Shown piece after piece: positions 23,526 to 33,025 of a stretch of DNA of 64,000 nt. The stretch is taken from contig NZ_JOAX01000026.1 of NCBI RefSeq assembly GCF_000720485.1, positions 62,001 through 126,000 on the forward strand, written 5' to 3'. Every line of letters starts with the position of its first letter. Positions within the stretch are counted from its first letter, which is position 1. The notes under the pieces were generated by a model. That model saw only the letters and a list, made by a program, of their open reading frames with translations, was not told the DNA's origin and did not search any database. The DNA is from Streptomyces ochraceiscleroticus. GTDB lineage: Bacteria; Actinomycetota; Actinomycetes; Streptomycetales; Streptomycetaceae. A program made the position numbers and the translations under genes.

Positions 23526-24311
23526 TTACTCGGCGGTAGCGGTCCGGGACTTGGCAGTGGCCGCAGCGGGCTGCGTCTCCTCCCCCGTCCGCCCCCGCGC
23601 ACGGTCACGGTCGCGCAGCAGCAGCGCTCGCTCGCACGCCGTCCAGGTCGTGCTCGTCACCACGTACAGGCTCGCGGCCAGCGGTACGAAGGCCACGGTC
23701 AGCAGGGTGCCAAAGGACAGCAGCGGCGCCAGCTTCGTCACGGCGCCCATGCCCGGCACCTCCGTGGCGGAGCCCGCGGCTCCGGCCGCCGCCGTCACCT
23801 TGCGCGCCCGCCGGTAGTTCCAGGTCGCGACCGCCGCGACCAGCACGAACAGCGCGCAGTAGACCAGCCCGTGCGCGCCGAAGGGGCCACCGTCGGCGAG
23901 CGCGTCCACCCAGCGGCCGCCGAGCGGCGCGTCCAGCAGCCGCTCGCCCAGCAGCCCGGAGCTGCGGGAGGTGAAGAGGTGGTACATGAGGAAGAAGACC
24001 GGGAGCTGCAGGAGCATCGGGAGGCAGCCGGCCAGCGGCGAGGCGCCCGCCTTCCGGTAGAGATCGGTCACCTCGCGCTGCATGCGCTCGGGGTCCTTGG
24101 CGTACTTCCGGCGTATCTCGGCCATCTGCGGGGCCAGCGCGCTGCGGGACTTCTCGCCGCGGACGGCGGCGCGGGCGAGCGGGTGCAGGGCGGCGCGCAC
24201 GACCAGGGTGCAGACGACGATGGCGGCGGCGGTCGCCGAGGCGCCGAAGAGCGGGGAGAGCGCGTCGGCGAGGTGGCCGAGCGCGGCGCCGAGCGGGGCG
24301 AAAACGGACAT
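23526..24311 (-). CDS. YidC/Oxa1-family membrane insertase, paralogue
   Basis: 261 residues with five predicted hydrophobic segments. Conserved core: RAALHPLARAAVRGEKSRSALAP carrying the groove Arg, then YRKAGASPLAGCLPMLLQLPVFFLMY. The main yidC of actinobacteria is next to rnpA/jag, which is absent, so this is a second copy. It inserts small membrane proteins with or without Sec. ATG at 24311 with GGAGGG upstream. The small membrane gene upstream on the same strand is a usual neighbour. Confidence 0.92.
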   Translation of the reverse strand: MSVFAPLGAALGHLADALSPLFGASATAAAIVVCTLVVRAALHPLARAAVRGEKSRSALAPQMAEIRRKYAKDPERMQREVTDLYRKAGASPLAGCLPMLLQLPVFFLMYHLFTSRSSGLLGERLLDAPLGGRWVDALADGGPFGAHGLVYCALFVLVAAVATWNYRRARKVTAAAGAAGSATEVPGMGAVTKLAPLLSFGTLLTVAFVPLAASLYVVTSTTWTACERALLLRDRDRARGRTGEETQPAAATAKSRTATAE

Positions 24312-24439
24312 GGGTGAGCCCTCCGGGGGTCTCGTCAGTACCGGAAAGAAAGCAATGCTGAATTCGGCAATGCGGATTTCGGTGTGACGAGCCGCGTGGC
24401 GGAGCCGTACGCGGAGAAGAAGAGCGCGCGCCTGCGCGC

Positions 24440-24745
24440 CTACGCGGCCGTCGGCAGACGGCGGCCGGGTGCCCTGGGCCGCGGGCGGCCCGCGGCGTCG
24501 GGATCGCGCTGGGGCAGGAAGGCCGTACGGCGTTCCCGGTCCCGGATGGCGGTGCGGACCCGGCCCGGCGGGGCGGGCCCGGCCAGCGTGGCGACGAGCA
24601 CCGCGCGGCAGAGGAGGAGGACGGCCGCGGTGGTCGCGGCGGCGGTCAGGGCCGAGGTCAGGCCGCTCTGCGTGAGCAGCACGCCGGCCAGGAGGAACAG
24701 GAGCGCGCCGACGTACAGCCGCCAGGCATCGGCGATGCGCCGCAT
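24440..24745 (-). CDS. Small two-helix membrane protein (DUF6412-like) beside YidC paralogue
   Basis: 101 residues: two hydrophobic segments (LYVGALLFLLAGVLLTQSGL and TAAATTAAVLLLCRAVLVATLA), then a basic Arg-rich tail. It matches in size and layout the small protein usually encoded upstream of the second yidC in Streptomyces. ATG at 24745 follows GGAGAG. A partner or client of the insertase is plausible; no function is known. Confidence 0.72.
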   Translation of the reverse strand: MRRIADAWRLYVGALLFLLAGVLLTQSGLTSALTAAATTAAVLLLCRAVLVATLAGPAPPGRVRTAIRDRERRTAFLPQRDPDAAGRPRPRAPGRRLPTAA

Positions 24746-24911
24746 ACGTGCTCTCCTCTCCCCCGCTCGGTTCTTCCCGCCCGAGTGCGCAAAAACCGCT
24801 CGGTTCTGTCCTCTTCCGCTCAAGAGTAACCAGGGATCTGTGCAGTAGGGCCACCAGCGGGTAACTTGCGTCCCTCCCGGCCGTACGGCCGGGACGTACG
24901 AGGGAGGTGTG

Positions 24912-26732
24912 GTGCGCGACGTCAGCACGCCCGCCCTGGTGACCGCGGCCCGTACCGGCGGCCTCGCCGACACCGTCCACGACCTGGCCGACCGGGTGCC
25001 CGCGCTCGCCCAGCTCGCCCGCCGGGACCCCGCGGACCCCGGCCGCTGGCACCACGTGTCCGCCGCCGCCTTCCGCGCCGAGGTGCTGGCGCTGGCCAAG
25101 GGGCTGCTCGCGGACGGCCTGCGGCCCGGCGACCGGGTCGCGGTGATGTCCAGGACCCGGTACGAGTGGACGCTCTTCAGCTACGCGGTGTGGTCGCTCG
25201 GCGCGCAGCTCGTCCCCGTCTACCCCACCGCCTCCACCGAACAGCTCCGCGCGCTGCTGGCCGCCACCGAGGCCGACACCATCGTCATCGAGCACGAGCA
25301 GCACGCCATGACCGTGGCGGCGGCCTGCGGCGCCGACCGCCGGCTGCGCCGCGTCTGGCAACTGGACCAGGACTGCGTCGGCCTGCTCAGCGGGCTCGGC
25401 GGGCATCTGCCCGACGCCGAGGTGCACCGGCTGCGCCGGGCCGTCACGCCGCGGGACACCGCGGCGGTCGTCCAGACCTCCGGCACCACCGGACGGCCGC
25501 GCGGCTGCGTGATCACCCACGGCAACCTCGCCGCCGAGTGCGACACGCTACTCGCGGGCTGGGGCCGGCTCACCGGGCCGCCCGGCACCCAGCCGTCGGT
25601 CCTGGCGTTCCTGCCGCTCGCGCACAGTTACGGGCTGATGGTCCAGGTCGCCTGCCTGCGCGGCGGCATCCTGCTCGGCCACGAGCCCGAGCTGACCCCG
25701 CAGGCCCTGCTGCCCGCGCTCGCGTCCTTCCGGCCCACCTTCCTCTTCGGCGTCCCGTACGTCTTCGAGAAGATCTACGACACCGCGCGCCGGGCCGCCG
25801 AAGAGGCCGGCCGGCTGCGGATGTTCGACGTCGCGACGGCCACCGCGCTGCGGTACGCGCGCGCCGTCGAGCGCCGCGAGCAGGGCCACGGCCACGGCCC
25901 GGGACCGGCCCTGCGCGCCCGGCACGCGGTGTACGAACGGCTGGTGTACGGGCGCGTCCGCGGGGTGCTGGGCGGGCGGGTGCGCAACGCCGTCTCGGGC
26001 GGGTCGCCGCTCCGCGCCGACCTGGGGCGGATCTTCGCCGGGGCCGGCCTGACCGTCTACGACGGGTACGGCCTCAGCGAGACGAGCGGAGCGATCACCG
26101 CCTGCCCGCCGGGGCGGGTGCGGTTCGGTACGGTCGGGCGGCCGCTGCCCGGCTGTGCGGTACGGATCGCCCAGGACGGCGAGGTGTGGGTGCGCGGTGA
26201 CGTGGTCTTCGCCGGGTACGTCGACGAGCACGGGACCTCGCCGCACGACGGCTGGCTCGCCACCGGCGACCTGGGGCACCTGGACGAGGACGGCTACCTC
26301 GTGATCACCGGCCGCAAGAAGGACATCATCATCACCAGCGGCGGCAAGAGCGTCGCCCCGCTCGGCCTGGAGGAGCGGGTACGCGCGCACCCGCTGGTCT
26401 CGCAGTGCCTGGTGGTCGGCGACAACCGGCCCTACGTCGCGGCGCTGATCACCCTGGACCCCGAGGCGCTGGCGCACTGGCGGCGCTACCGCGGCGGGCT
26501 GGAGGACGCGCGCCCCGGCGACCCGCCGGAGGAAGGCGTCCGGGCGGCGGTCCAGCGGGCGGTCGCGGTCGCCAACGCCTCGGTCTCGCGCGCCGAGTCC
26601 ATCCGCGCCTTCCGCATCCTGCCCGGCGAGTTCAGCGTCGCCGACGGCCTGGTGACGCCCTCGCTGAAGCTGCGCCGGGCGGCGATCGAGCGGGCGTACG
26701 CGACGGAGATCGAGGCGCTGTACGCGGGCTGA
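24912..26732 (+). CDS. Long-chain fatty-acid-CoA ligase (AMP-forming)
   Basis: 606 residues, ANL superfamily. Motifs: P-loop TSGTTGRPRGCVITHGNL near residue 193, FGVPYVFEKI typical of long-chain ligases, DGYGLSETSGAI, the hinge TGDLGHLDEDGYLVITGRKK and the DIIITSGGKSVAP region with the C-terminal Lys domain. It activates fatty acids to acyl-CoA. GTG at 24912 is chosen because GGGAGG sits 4 bases upstream; GTG 24909 is too close. Monocistronic; a tandem repeat follows the stop. Confidence 0.92.
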   Translation: MRDVSTPALVTAARTGGLADTVHDLADRVPALAQLARRDPADPGRWHHVSAAAFRAEVLALAKGLLADGLRPGDRVAVMSRTRYEWTLFSYAVWSLGAQLVPVYPTASTEQLRALLAATEADTIVIEHEQHAMTVAAACGADRRLRRVWQLDQDCVGLLSGLGGHLPDAEVHRLRRAVTPRDTAAVVQTSGTTGRPRGCVITHGNLAAECDTLLAGWGRLTGPPGTQPSVLAFLPLAHSYGLMVQVACLRGGILLGHEPELTPQALLPALASFRPTFLFGVPYVFEKIYDTARRAAEEAGRLRMFDVATATALRYARAVERREQGHGHGPGPALRARHAVYERLVYGRVRGVLGGRVRNAVSGGSPLRADLGRIFAGAGLTVYDGYGLSETSGAITACPPGRVRFGTVGRPLPGCAVRIAQDGEVWVRGDVVFAGYVDEHGTSPHDGWLATGDLGHLDEDGYLVITGRKKDIIITSGGKSVAPLGLEERVRAHPLVSQCLVVGDNRPYVAALITLDPEALAHWRRYRGGLEDARPGDPPEEGVRAAVQRAVAVANASVSRAESIRAFRILPGEFSVADGLVTPSLKLRRAAIERAYATEIEALYAG

Positions 26733-26733
26733 G

Positions 26734-26845
26734 CGGCGCGCCGTGCACGGCGCCGTCCCCGTACACAGCGCCATGCACGGCACCGTACACAGCGCCATGC
26801 ACGGCACCGTGCACAGCGTCGTGCACAGGCTGAGCGCCGCACCGT
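26734..26845. repeat. Tandem repeat, 24-bp units, directly after the acyl-CoA ligase stop
   Basis: Two identical units GTACACAGCGCCATGCACGG-CACC (26761-26784, 26785-26808), a third diverged unit to 26832 and a partial unit before. The stop-codon context GGCTGAGCG of the gene recurs at 26827-26835 at the array end. Each unit contains GTGCAC/GTACAC palindromes. Confidence 0.85.
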
Positions 26846-26962
26846 AGCAGCGCACGCGCCGTCCCGGCGTTTTCTTGTCCAGGCGCGCGAACCCCGCGTT
26901 CCGCCGCCCCGCACCGGCCTAGCGTCCGAGGCGTCCCCACCGGACCGACCGGGAGGTTTCGT

Positions 26963-27724
26963 GTGCGCTCCATCGCCGGCCGGCTCTCCGCCGTCCCCGC
27001 GCGAACGCTCGCCACCGGGCTGATCGTCGCCGCCCTCGTGGCCACGCTCGTCGCGCTGCTGCTGCCCGTCCAGCTCTTCGGCCAGAACACCTCGACGGCC
27101 GCCGCGGCCGCCGGCTGGGAGGACGACGGCGGCGGCACCGTCCGCACCCCGTACGGCCTGCTCACCCCCATGGACCGGGACTTCGTGCGCAAGGTACGGC
27201 TCGCCGGGCTGTGGGAGCTGCCCGCGGGGAGCCAGGCGCGGGAACGCGGTACGCGGAAGGCCGTGCGGACCGCGGGCGACCACCTCGTGGCCGGCCACAC
27301 CGAACTGGACCGGCTCTCCGTCCAGACCGCACGTGACCTGGGCGTATCGCTGCCGGACGAGCCCACCCCGCAGCAGCAGGGCTGGCTCGGGCAGTTGGAC
27401 TCGGCGCGCGGCCAGGACTTCGACCGGCTCTTCGCCCAACTGCTGCGCCGCGCGCACGGCAAGGTCTTCGGACTCGTCGCGCTCGTCCGGGCGCAGAGCC
27501 GCAACACGATGGTGCGACGGCTGGCCACTCGTACGAATGCGGTCGTCCTGGACCACATCACGGTCCTGGAAGGTACCGGCCTGGTCGACTTCGGCAACCT
27601 GGCGACGGCCCGGCCCCGGCAGCCGTACGTTTCCCCGAACACGCGGCCGCACCCCCACCTCACTCTCCCCACCACTGCCTACCACTCCCCACGCAACTCC
27701 CCACGAAGCGAAGTGATCGCATGA
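26963..27724 (+). CDS. DUF4142 domain secreted/membrane protein
   Basis: 253 residues. N-terminal helix (LIVAALVATLVALLLPVQLF) as a signal anchor, then a helical DUF4142 bundle with DRDFVRKVRLAGLWELPAG, DHLVAGHTELDRLSVQTARD and the late HITVLEGTGLVDF. DUF4142 proteins are periplasmic or exported ferritin-like bundles of unknown role. GTG at 26963 follows GGGAGG at 6 bases. Its stop overlaps the DUF1996 start (ATGA), so the pair is coupled. Confidence 0.87.
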   Translation: MRSIAGRLSAVPARTLATGLIVAALVATLVALLLPVQLFGQNTSTAAAAAGWEDDGGGTVRTPYGLLTPMDRDFVRKVRLAGLWELPAGSQARERGTRKAVRTAGDHLVAGHTELDRLSVQTARDLGVSLPDEPTPQQQGWLGQLDSARGQDFDRLFAQLLRRAHGKVFGLVALVRAQSRNTMVRRLATRTNAVVLDHITVLEGTGLVDFGNLATARPRQPYVSPNTRPHPHLTLPTTAYHSPRNSPRSEVIA

Positions 27725-29217
27725 CTCCACAGGCCCATAAACGCTCGCGCCTGACCACCCGCCTGGTGGCCGCGGCAGCCGCGCTGCTGCTCGGCGGCGG
27801 CGGGACCGCGCTGATCGCCGCCGGCGCCTCGGCCGACGGCGCGGACGAGGACGGCCCGGCGCAGCGCAGCGGCCCGGCGGCCGTGGCCTCGACCGTGTCC
27901 TGCCCGGACGTCGGCGACCGGCTGCGCCAGGTGCCGCGCGGTGCCCAACTACCGGTCTCCCGCGGGCTCGCCGCGCTGGACCGACAGGTGGCGACGGCGT
28001 ACGAGAAGATGACGGCGGGCGGGCGCGGCGGCAAAACGGACGCGATGCTCCAGCAGCTCCGGCAGCAGCGCGAGAAGACGATCGGGGCGATGGCCGACGC
28101 CATCGGCCGGTCGGCGCCCCGCCCCGACGCCCTGCTGAAGATGAGCGCCTGCAAGATGAAGCCCACGGGGCAGGCCATATCGGTGGGCGAGCAGCAGGGT
28201 GAAGGAGACGCGGCCCAGCAAGGGCAGGACGACGCGCAGCAAGGCCAAGGCGACGCGGCGCAGCAGGGGCAGGACGGCGCCCAGCAAGGTCAAGGAGACG
28301 CCGCCCAGCAGGGGCAGGACGGCGGCGCGCAGGAGCAGCCGCCCGGTGGTCCCTCCCCCGACGACTTCGCCGACATCCGGTCCGTCCAGCCCAACGCCCA
28401 GCAGCCGCCGCAGGGCGACGGCGCCTCGACCGGCACGTTCGTCTCCGAGTGCGGTACCAACGAGGAGGGCCACTTCAACTCCGACAACGTCATCGTGACG
28501 CCGGGCGTCAGCAACGGCGCCCACCACACCCACGACTACGTCGGCAACGAGACCACCGACGCCTTCTCCACCGACCAGAGCCTGGCCGCGTCCGGCACCA
28601 CCTGCGGCAACGGCGACCTGTCCACGTACTACTGGCCCGTCCTGCGCACCCTGGACGGCACCTCGGAGCACAAGCCGGGCGCGGGCCACGACGGCAACGT
28701 GGGCTCGGTCCTCACCCCGTCCGACGTCAAGCTCACCTTCAGCGGCAGCCAGGCCGGTGACGTGACCGCGATGCCGCGCTTCCTGCGCATCATCACCGGG
28801 GACGCCAAGGCGTTCACCAACGGGCCCGCCAACGCCAACGCCTCCTGGAGCTGCGTGGGCTTCGAGGACCGGCAGCTCAAGGACAAGTACCCGATCTGCC
28901 CCAACGGCGCGGACGTCGTCCGTACCTTCAACTTCCAGAGCTGCTGGGACGGGCAGAACACCGACAGCGCCAACCACCGTACGCACGTGGCGTTCGCGCA
29001 GCAGGACGGCTCCTGCCCGGCCGGGTTCCGCGCCATCCCGCAGCTCCAGGAGAAGATCACCTACGACGTGCCGGCCGGTGAGCAGTTCGCGGTGGACAGC
29101 TTCCCCGAGCAGCTCCACAAGCCGGTCACCGACCACGGCGACTTCATCAACGTCATGCCGGAGCGGCTGATGAACAAGGCGGTCAAGTGCATCAACGGCG
29201 GCCGCGACTGCGGCTGA
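27721..29217 (+). CDS. Secreted DUF1996 protein with Gln-Gly repeats
   Basis: 498 residues. Signal peptide of about 38 residues, a helical region to 150, a low-complexity stretch at about 160-203 built of GDAAQQGQ and DGAQQGQ repeats, then the DUF1996 domain from about 238: FVSECGTNEEGHFNSDNVIV, GVSNGAHHTHDYVGN, TYYWPVLR, and a Cys-rich end (CVGFED, SCWDGQNTDSANHRTHVAF). In fungi and actinomycetes DUF1996 proteins are secreted and of uncertain function. Coupled to the DUF4142 gene. Confidence 0.9.
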   Translation: MTPQAHKRSRLTTRLVAAAAALLLGGGGTALIAAGASADGADEDGPAQRSGPAAVASTVSCPDVGDRLRQVPRGAQLPVSRGLAALDRQVATAYEKMTAGGRGGKTDAMLQQLRQQREKTIGAMADAIGRSAPRPDALLKMSACKMKPTGQAISVGEQQGEGDAAQQGQDDAQQGQGDAAQQGQDGAQQGQGDAAQQGQDGGAQEQPPGGPSPDDFADIRSVQPNAQQPPQGDGASTGTFVSECGTNEEGHFNSDNVIVTPGVSNGAHHTHDYVGNETTDAFSTDQSLAASGTTCGNGDLSTYYWPVLRTLDGTSEHKPGAGHDGNVGSVLTPSDVKLTFSGSQAGDVTAMPRFLRIITGDAKAFTNGPANANASWSCVGFEDRQLKDKYPICPNGADVVRTFNFQSCWDGQNTDSANHRTHVAFAQQDGSCPAGFRAIPQLQEKITYDVPAGEQFAVDSFPEQLHKPVTDHGDFINVMPERLMNKAVKCINGGRDCG

Positions 29218-29237
29218 GCGAGGGCGCCCGAGTGCGT

Positions 29238-29275
29238 GCGGCGGCCCCGGACCTGGTGTGGTCCGGGGCCGCCGC
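29238..29275. terminator. Terminator between DUF1996 and PucR genes
   Basis: Perfect 16-bp stem GCGGCGGCCCCGGACC with a 6-base loop in the convergent gap; serves both genes. Confidence 0.85.
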
Positions 29276-29299
29276 CGTGGGGCGCCGACGCACGGCGGA

Positions 29300-30358
29300 T
29301 CAGAGGCCGTTCACCCGCGCCTCCCTGGCGACGCCCAGCGGGCGGACGCCGGAGGTCACCGGCCGGGCCCGGCGCCCGGTCCGGGAGCGGTACCGCCGTA
29401 CGTGGGCCAGCAGCCGCCGGCTGCGCAGCGCCATCTCCAGCTCGAAGCGGGTGCGCGGATCCCGCAGCTCGGGGCCGAAGAGCTTCTCGATCTGGCGCAG
29501 CCGGTACCGCACGGTCTGCGGGTGCACCTGGAGCACCTTCGCCGCCTCGGGCGCGCCGCCGCCCTCCAGCCAGGCCAGCAGCGTGACCTCCAGGCGCTCG
29601 CTCTGCCGGGGCGTCAGCTCGTCCAGCGGGCCGAGCCGGCGCGAGGCCAGCGCCCTGGTCAGCGACTCGTCCTGCAGGAGCAGCAGCGCCGAGAGATGGT
29701 CGTCGACGAACACCGGGCGCACATCGGGCCCGCCGCGCGCCGGCCCGAAGGCGAGCAGCGCGCGGGCCCAGCGCAGTGAGGACGCGGCGTCGGCCACCGG
29801 CACGGTGTGCCCGACCGCCGCCGGGCGGCCCTTGAGCGCGGCCTCCAGCCGGGGCCGGGTCTGGGTGTCCGGGTCGGGCACGAAGAGGCAGGTGTCGCCG
29901 TCGACGGTGCCGATCAGCGCGTCGCCCAGCGCCGCGGCCAGTTGCGGGGCCTCGGCGGCGGAGCCGAGGACGACGGCCCGCAGGGCGGCCGGTACGGGCC
30001 AGCCGGCGCACCGGGCCGGTTCGGCGAGCGCGGCGGGCGACAGCGGGCGCTGCCCGGCGAGCGCGGTGAAGAGGACCTGCCGGGCGCGGGACACCGGCAT
30101 CGGCGTGATGACCAGTCCGGCCGGGCGGCGTTCGCACTCCGTCCGCTCCTGGTAACCGAGCGAGGTCAACAGGGCCTGTTCCATGGCCCATTGGGCCGAT
30201 TCTTCTCTGGGTGATTCCGCGAGAAGGGCGGAAAAGGCGGGAAAAGCGATGCGCAGCTCTTCCACCACCTTTTCGGCGAGCGACGGGAGTTCCTTTCGCA
30301 GAACCCGGGTCCACTCACCTCGGGGGCGTGACCAGATGCGGTTCAGGAGATCACACAT
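29300..30358 (-). CDS. PucR/CdaR-type transcriptional regulator
   Basis: 352 residues. The C-terminal helix-turn-helix is the PucR_2 type: LLAWLEGGGAPEAAKVLQVH, then PQTVRYRLRQIEKLFG, RFELEMALRSRRLL. The middle resembles a GGDEF-like ligand domain and the N-terminus a helical domain (LPSLAEKVVEELRIAFPAF). Similar proteins regulate purine, sugar-acid or siderophore genes; the target here is unknown. ATG at 30358 follows GAGGTAGC. It is divergent from the cytochrome b-like operon, which is a candidate target. Confidence 0.87.
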   Translation of the reverse strand: MCDLLNRIWSRPRGEWTRVLRKELPSLAEKVVEELRIAFPAFSALLAESPREESAQWAMEQALLTSLGYQERTECERRPAGLVITPMPVSRARQVLFTALAGQRPLSPAALAEPARCAGWPVPAALRAVVLGSAAEAPQLAAALGDALIGTVDGDTCLFVPDPDTQTRPRLEAALKGRPAAVGHTVPVADAASSLRWARALLAFGPARGGPDVRPVFVDDHLSALLLLQDESLTRALASRRLGPLDELTPRQSERLEVTLLAWLEGGGAPEAAKVLQVHPQTVRYRLRQIEKLFGPELRDPRTRFELEMALRSRRLLAHVRRYRSRTGRRARPVTSGVRPLGVAREARVNGL

Positions 30359-30630
30359 CGCTACCTCGTTCCTGCCGTCGGGGGGCGGCTGGGATACGGC
30401 CGTTGTGTCGGAGAGCCAGGGCCTGAGGGTCAGTGCCTGAGTCGGCATCATCCGCACCGGGCACGGCGACGGCGATGCCGGTGCAGGAATTTGTCACAGC
30501 GCGATAAAGGTCCGGAAGGCCCCGGACGCGTCCGCGATGCTGCCGCACACATCACCGCCGGAACGTACGGCAATTCCCCGCCTTTTCTTGGGCGTTACAT
30601 ATTCTTCCGCTCGAATTCCGTGGAGGCCCG

Positions 30631-31296
30631 ATGCCCGCGCCAGGTCCGCGCACCCGCCACCGCCCGAATTCCGCTCCGCGCTCCGCGAGACGGCTCCCGC
30701 TGCGCCCCGCGCTCCCCGCCGCCCTCCTGCTCTTCCTGGCCCTCCTGCTGCGCTCCGGCGCGGCCGCCCGGGCGGCGGACTTCCTGGACTTCGGGGCCGG
30801 GGTGCTCGCCCTGGTCGCGCTGACCGGCACCGTGCTGTGGGGCCTGGCCGCCACCGACCGGCGGGTGCTGGCCTCCGGACACCGGTTGCTGGCCCAGGCC
30901 GTGCACCGGGGCACGTGCGTGGCCGGGCTCGGCTTCCTCGCGCTGCACATCGGGGTGAAGGTGGCGCGCGGGCAGACCACCGGCCGGGCCGCCGCGCTGC
31001 CGTTCGCCGACGGCGCCCGGCCTGTACTGATCGGCCTGGGCACGCTGGCCGGTTATGCGTTCCTCGCGGTAGCGGTGACCGGCGCGGCCCGCACCGCGTT
31101 CACCGGCCGGTCCTCCGCCCGCTGGTGGCGCGCCTTGCACATGGCCGCGTACCTCGCCTGGGGCGCGGCCCTGGTGCACGGCCTGCGCGCGGGCCGCCCG
31201 TCGGATGGCTGGGTAACCACCGCCTACGCCGTGTGCGTGACGGCCGCGGCCGCGACCCTGGCATACCGGCTGCGCACCCCTGGACGGCGCCCGTGA
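30631..31296 (+). CDS. Di-haem cytochrome b/ferric reductase-like membrane protein
   Basis: 221 residues, five hydrophobic segments (about 27-45, 54-73, 94-110, 131-155, 167-186, the last followed by a sixth short one near 195-212). Two His pairs with classic haem spacing, H92/H106 and H170/H183, face each other on two helices, as in ferric-reductase-like and cytochrome b membrane domains. ATG at 30631 follows TGGAGG. Its stop overlaps the GTG of the NuoF-like gene, so the two very probably form one electron-transfer unit. Confidence 0.8.
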   Translation: MPAPGPRTRHRPNSAPRSARRLPLRPALPAALLLFLALLLRSGAAARAADFLDFGAGVLALVALTGTVLWGLAATDRRVLASGHRLLAQAVHRGTCVAGLGFLALHIGVKVARGQTTGRAAALPFADGARPVLIGLGTLAGYAFLAVAVTGAARTAFTGRSSARWWRALHMAAYLAWGAALVHGLRAGRPSDGWVTTAYAVCVTAAAATLAYRLRTPGRRP

Positions 31297-32849
31297 GGGC
31301 GCCTCTCAGGGGCGCGGGGAACTGCGCGACCAGCCACAACGACGCTGCACCCGGCATCGAAGCAGCAGTCCCGCCCCCGTGGCCGTCCCGCCTCCTGGCA
31401 GGCGTCGCCACCCCGTACGGCGACGCCACACGGCTCGACCGCGTGCCCCATCTGGCCACACACGGCAGCCTGCCCGGCGCACTACCCGCCGCCGAACTCG
31501 TAGCGCTCTCCGAAAACATCGGACTCCGCGGCCGCGGCGGCGCCGGCTTCCCCTTCGCTCGGAAGCTGACGGCCGTCCTGGCCGCGGGGCGCCGCACCGG
31601 GAGCCGTACCGCGGTCGTCGTCAACGGCACCGAGGGCGAGCCGGGCTGCCTGAAGGACACCGCGCTGCTGCTCTACGCGCCGCACCTCGTGCTGGACGGT
31701 GCGCTGCTGGCCGCGCGGGCGCTCGGCGCGCAGCAGGTCGCCGTCGGGGTGACCCGGCCCGACGTGGCGGACTCGGTGCGCCGGGCGGTCGCCGAACTCG
31801 GCCCGCTGTCCGTGGAATTACGCGTGACCCGCCTGCCGGAGCGGTTCGTCACCGGCGAGGGCTCGGCTCTCGTCGACGGTCTGGACGGCGGCCCCGGCCT
31901 GCCCTCCGGGCGCAAGGTCCGGTCCAGCGAGCGCGGCCTCGGCGGTCTGCCCACGCTGCTGTCCAACACCGAGACATACGCCCAGCTCGCCGTCGCCGCC
32001 CGGCTGGGCGCGCTCGGGTACCGCCGGGTGGGCGTGCCCGACGAGCCGGGCACCCTCCTGCTGACCGTCGCCGGCACCCGCGTCCTGGAGGCCCCCACCG
32101 GCGTGCCGCTCGCCCGTGTACTGGAGCACTGCGGCACCGGTCCGGGCCAGGGCGTGCTGATCGGCGGCTACCACGGCACGTTCCTCTCCCCGGCCGCCGC
32201 GCGCACCGTCACGCTCGACCGTGCCGCGCTCGCCGCGCACGGCGCGGTCCTGGGCGCGGGCGCCGTGCTCCCGCTCCCCGAGGGCACCTGCCCGGCCGGT
32301 GAGGCCGCCGCGGTGGCGCGCTGGCTGGCCGGGGAGTCGGCCGGCCAGTGCGGCCCGTGCGCGCTGGGCCTGCCCGCGCTCGCCGACGCGCTGGAGGCGG
32401 TGGTGCGCGGCGGCGGCGAGCGCGCCCTGGCCGCCGTACGGGACCGGTCCCGGGCCGTCGCGCGGCGCGGCGCGTGCGGCCACCCCGACGGCACGTCCCG
32501 GTTCGTCGCCTCCGCGCAGGCCGCGTTCCCCGGGGAGTTCGCCGCGCACGCGTACGGCGGCGGCTGCGGCCGCCCGGTCCTGGGCGCCCTGCCGCTCCCC
32601 GGAAGCGCCGCGCCGCCCGCCGCCCGGGTCCCCGCAGCCGCGCCGGACGAGCACCTGGTCGTGGACTGGACCCTGTGCCGGGGCCACGGCCTGTGTGCGG
32701 ACCTCGCGCCCGGTGTCGTCCGGCTCGGCCCGGACGGCTACCCGCAGCAGTCGGCCATGGCGTTGCCCGCCCGTATGCGCCGCCGTGCCCGGCTCGCCGT
32801 ACGCCGCTGCCCGGCGCTGGCCCTCCGCCTCCGGCCCGCCGCCGGCTGA
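31293..32849 (+). CDS. NuoF-like flavoprotein with C-terminal ferredoxin domain
   Basis: 518 residues. It resembles NADH dehydrogenase subunit F: ENIGLRGRGGAGFPFARK (FMN/NADH site), VNGTEGEPGCLKD, SNTETYAQLA, an SLBB region and SAGQCGPCALGLPAL near residue 350, a cluster site. A small ferredoxin follows: TLCRGHGLCADLAPGV plus a later CP, the CxxHxxC pattern of one-cluster ferredoxins. Only GTG 31293 opens the whole frame; residues 3-20 are encoded by a dispersed repeat, so the true start is uncertain. It should pass electrons between NAD(P)H and the coupled cytochrome b-like protein. Confidence 0.82.
   Translation: MRAPLRGAGNCATSHNDAAPGIEAAVPPPWPSRLLAGVATPYGDATRLDRVPHLATHGSLPGALPAAELVALSENIGLRGRGGAGFPFARKLTAVLAAGRRTGSRTAVVVNGTEGEPGCLKDTALLLYAPHLVLDGALLAARALGAQQVAVGVTRPDVADSVRRAVAELGPLSVELRVTRLPERFVTGEGSALVDGLDGGPGLPSGRKVRSSERGLGGLPTLLSNTETYAQLAVAARLGALGYRRVGVPDEPGTLLLTVAGTRVLEAPTGVPLARVLEHCGTGPGQGVLIGGYHGTFLSPAAARTVTLDRAALAAHGAVLGAGAVLPLPEGTCPAGEAAAVARWLAGESAGQCGPCALGLPALADALEAVVRGGGERALAAVRDRSRAVARRGACGHPDGTSRFVASAQAAFPGEFAAHAYGGGCGRPVLGALPLPGSAAPPAARVPAAAPDEHLVVDWTLCRGHGLCADLAPGVVRLGPDGYPQQSAMALPARMRRRARLAVRRCPALALRLRPAAG
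31305..31341. repeat. Dispersed Streptomyces repeat (GGGGCGCGGGGAACTGCGCG type)
   Basis: GGGGCGCGGGGAACTGCGCG followed by ACCAGCCACAACG. I recognise this as a very common Streptomyces intergenic motif; here it lies in the first codons of the NuoF-like gene. Confidence 0.65.
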
Positions 32850-33025
32850 TCCCGAACGGACGTACGCCGATCCGCCTCCGCCCTTGTACTGCCCGCCGTA
32901 CACCGTCTTTTGACGTGAAGTGACAACTTCCGCAGGCGTTGAACGGCGGCCGCCCCGCCTCCCGTATCCCGGTCCGTATCCCCGTCCCGACGGCACCTCC
33001 GCCGCCCCCACCGAAGGAGATCCCC

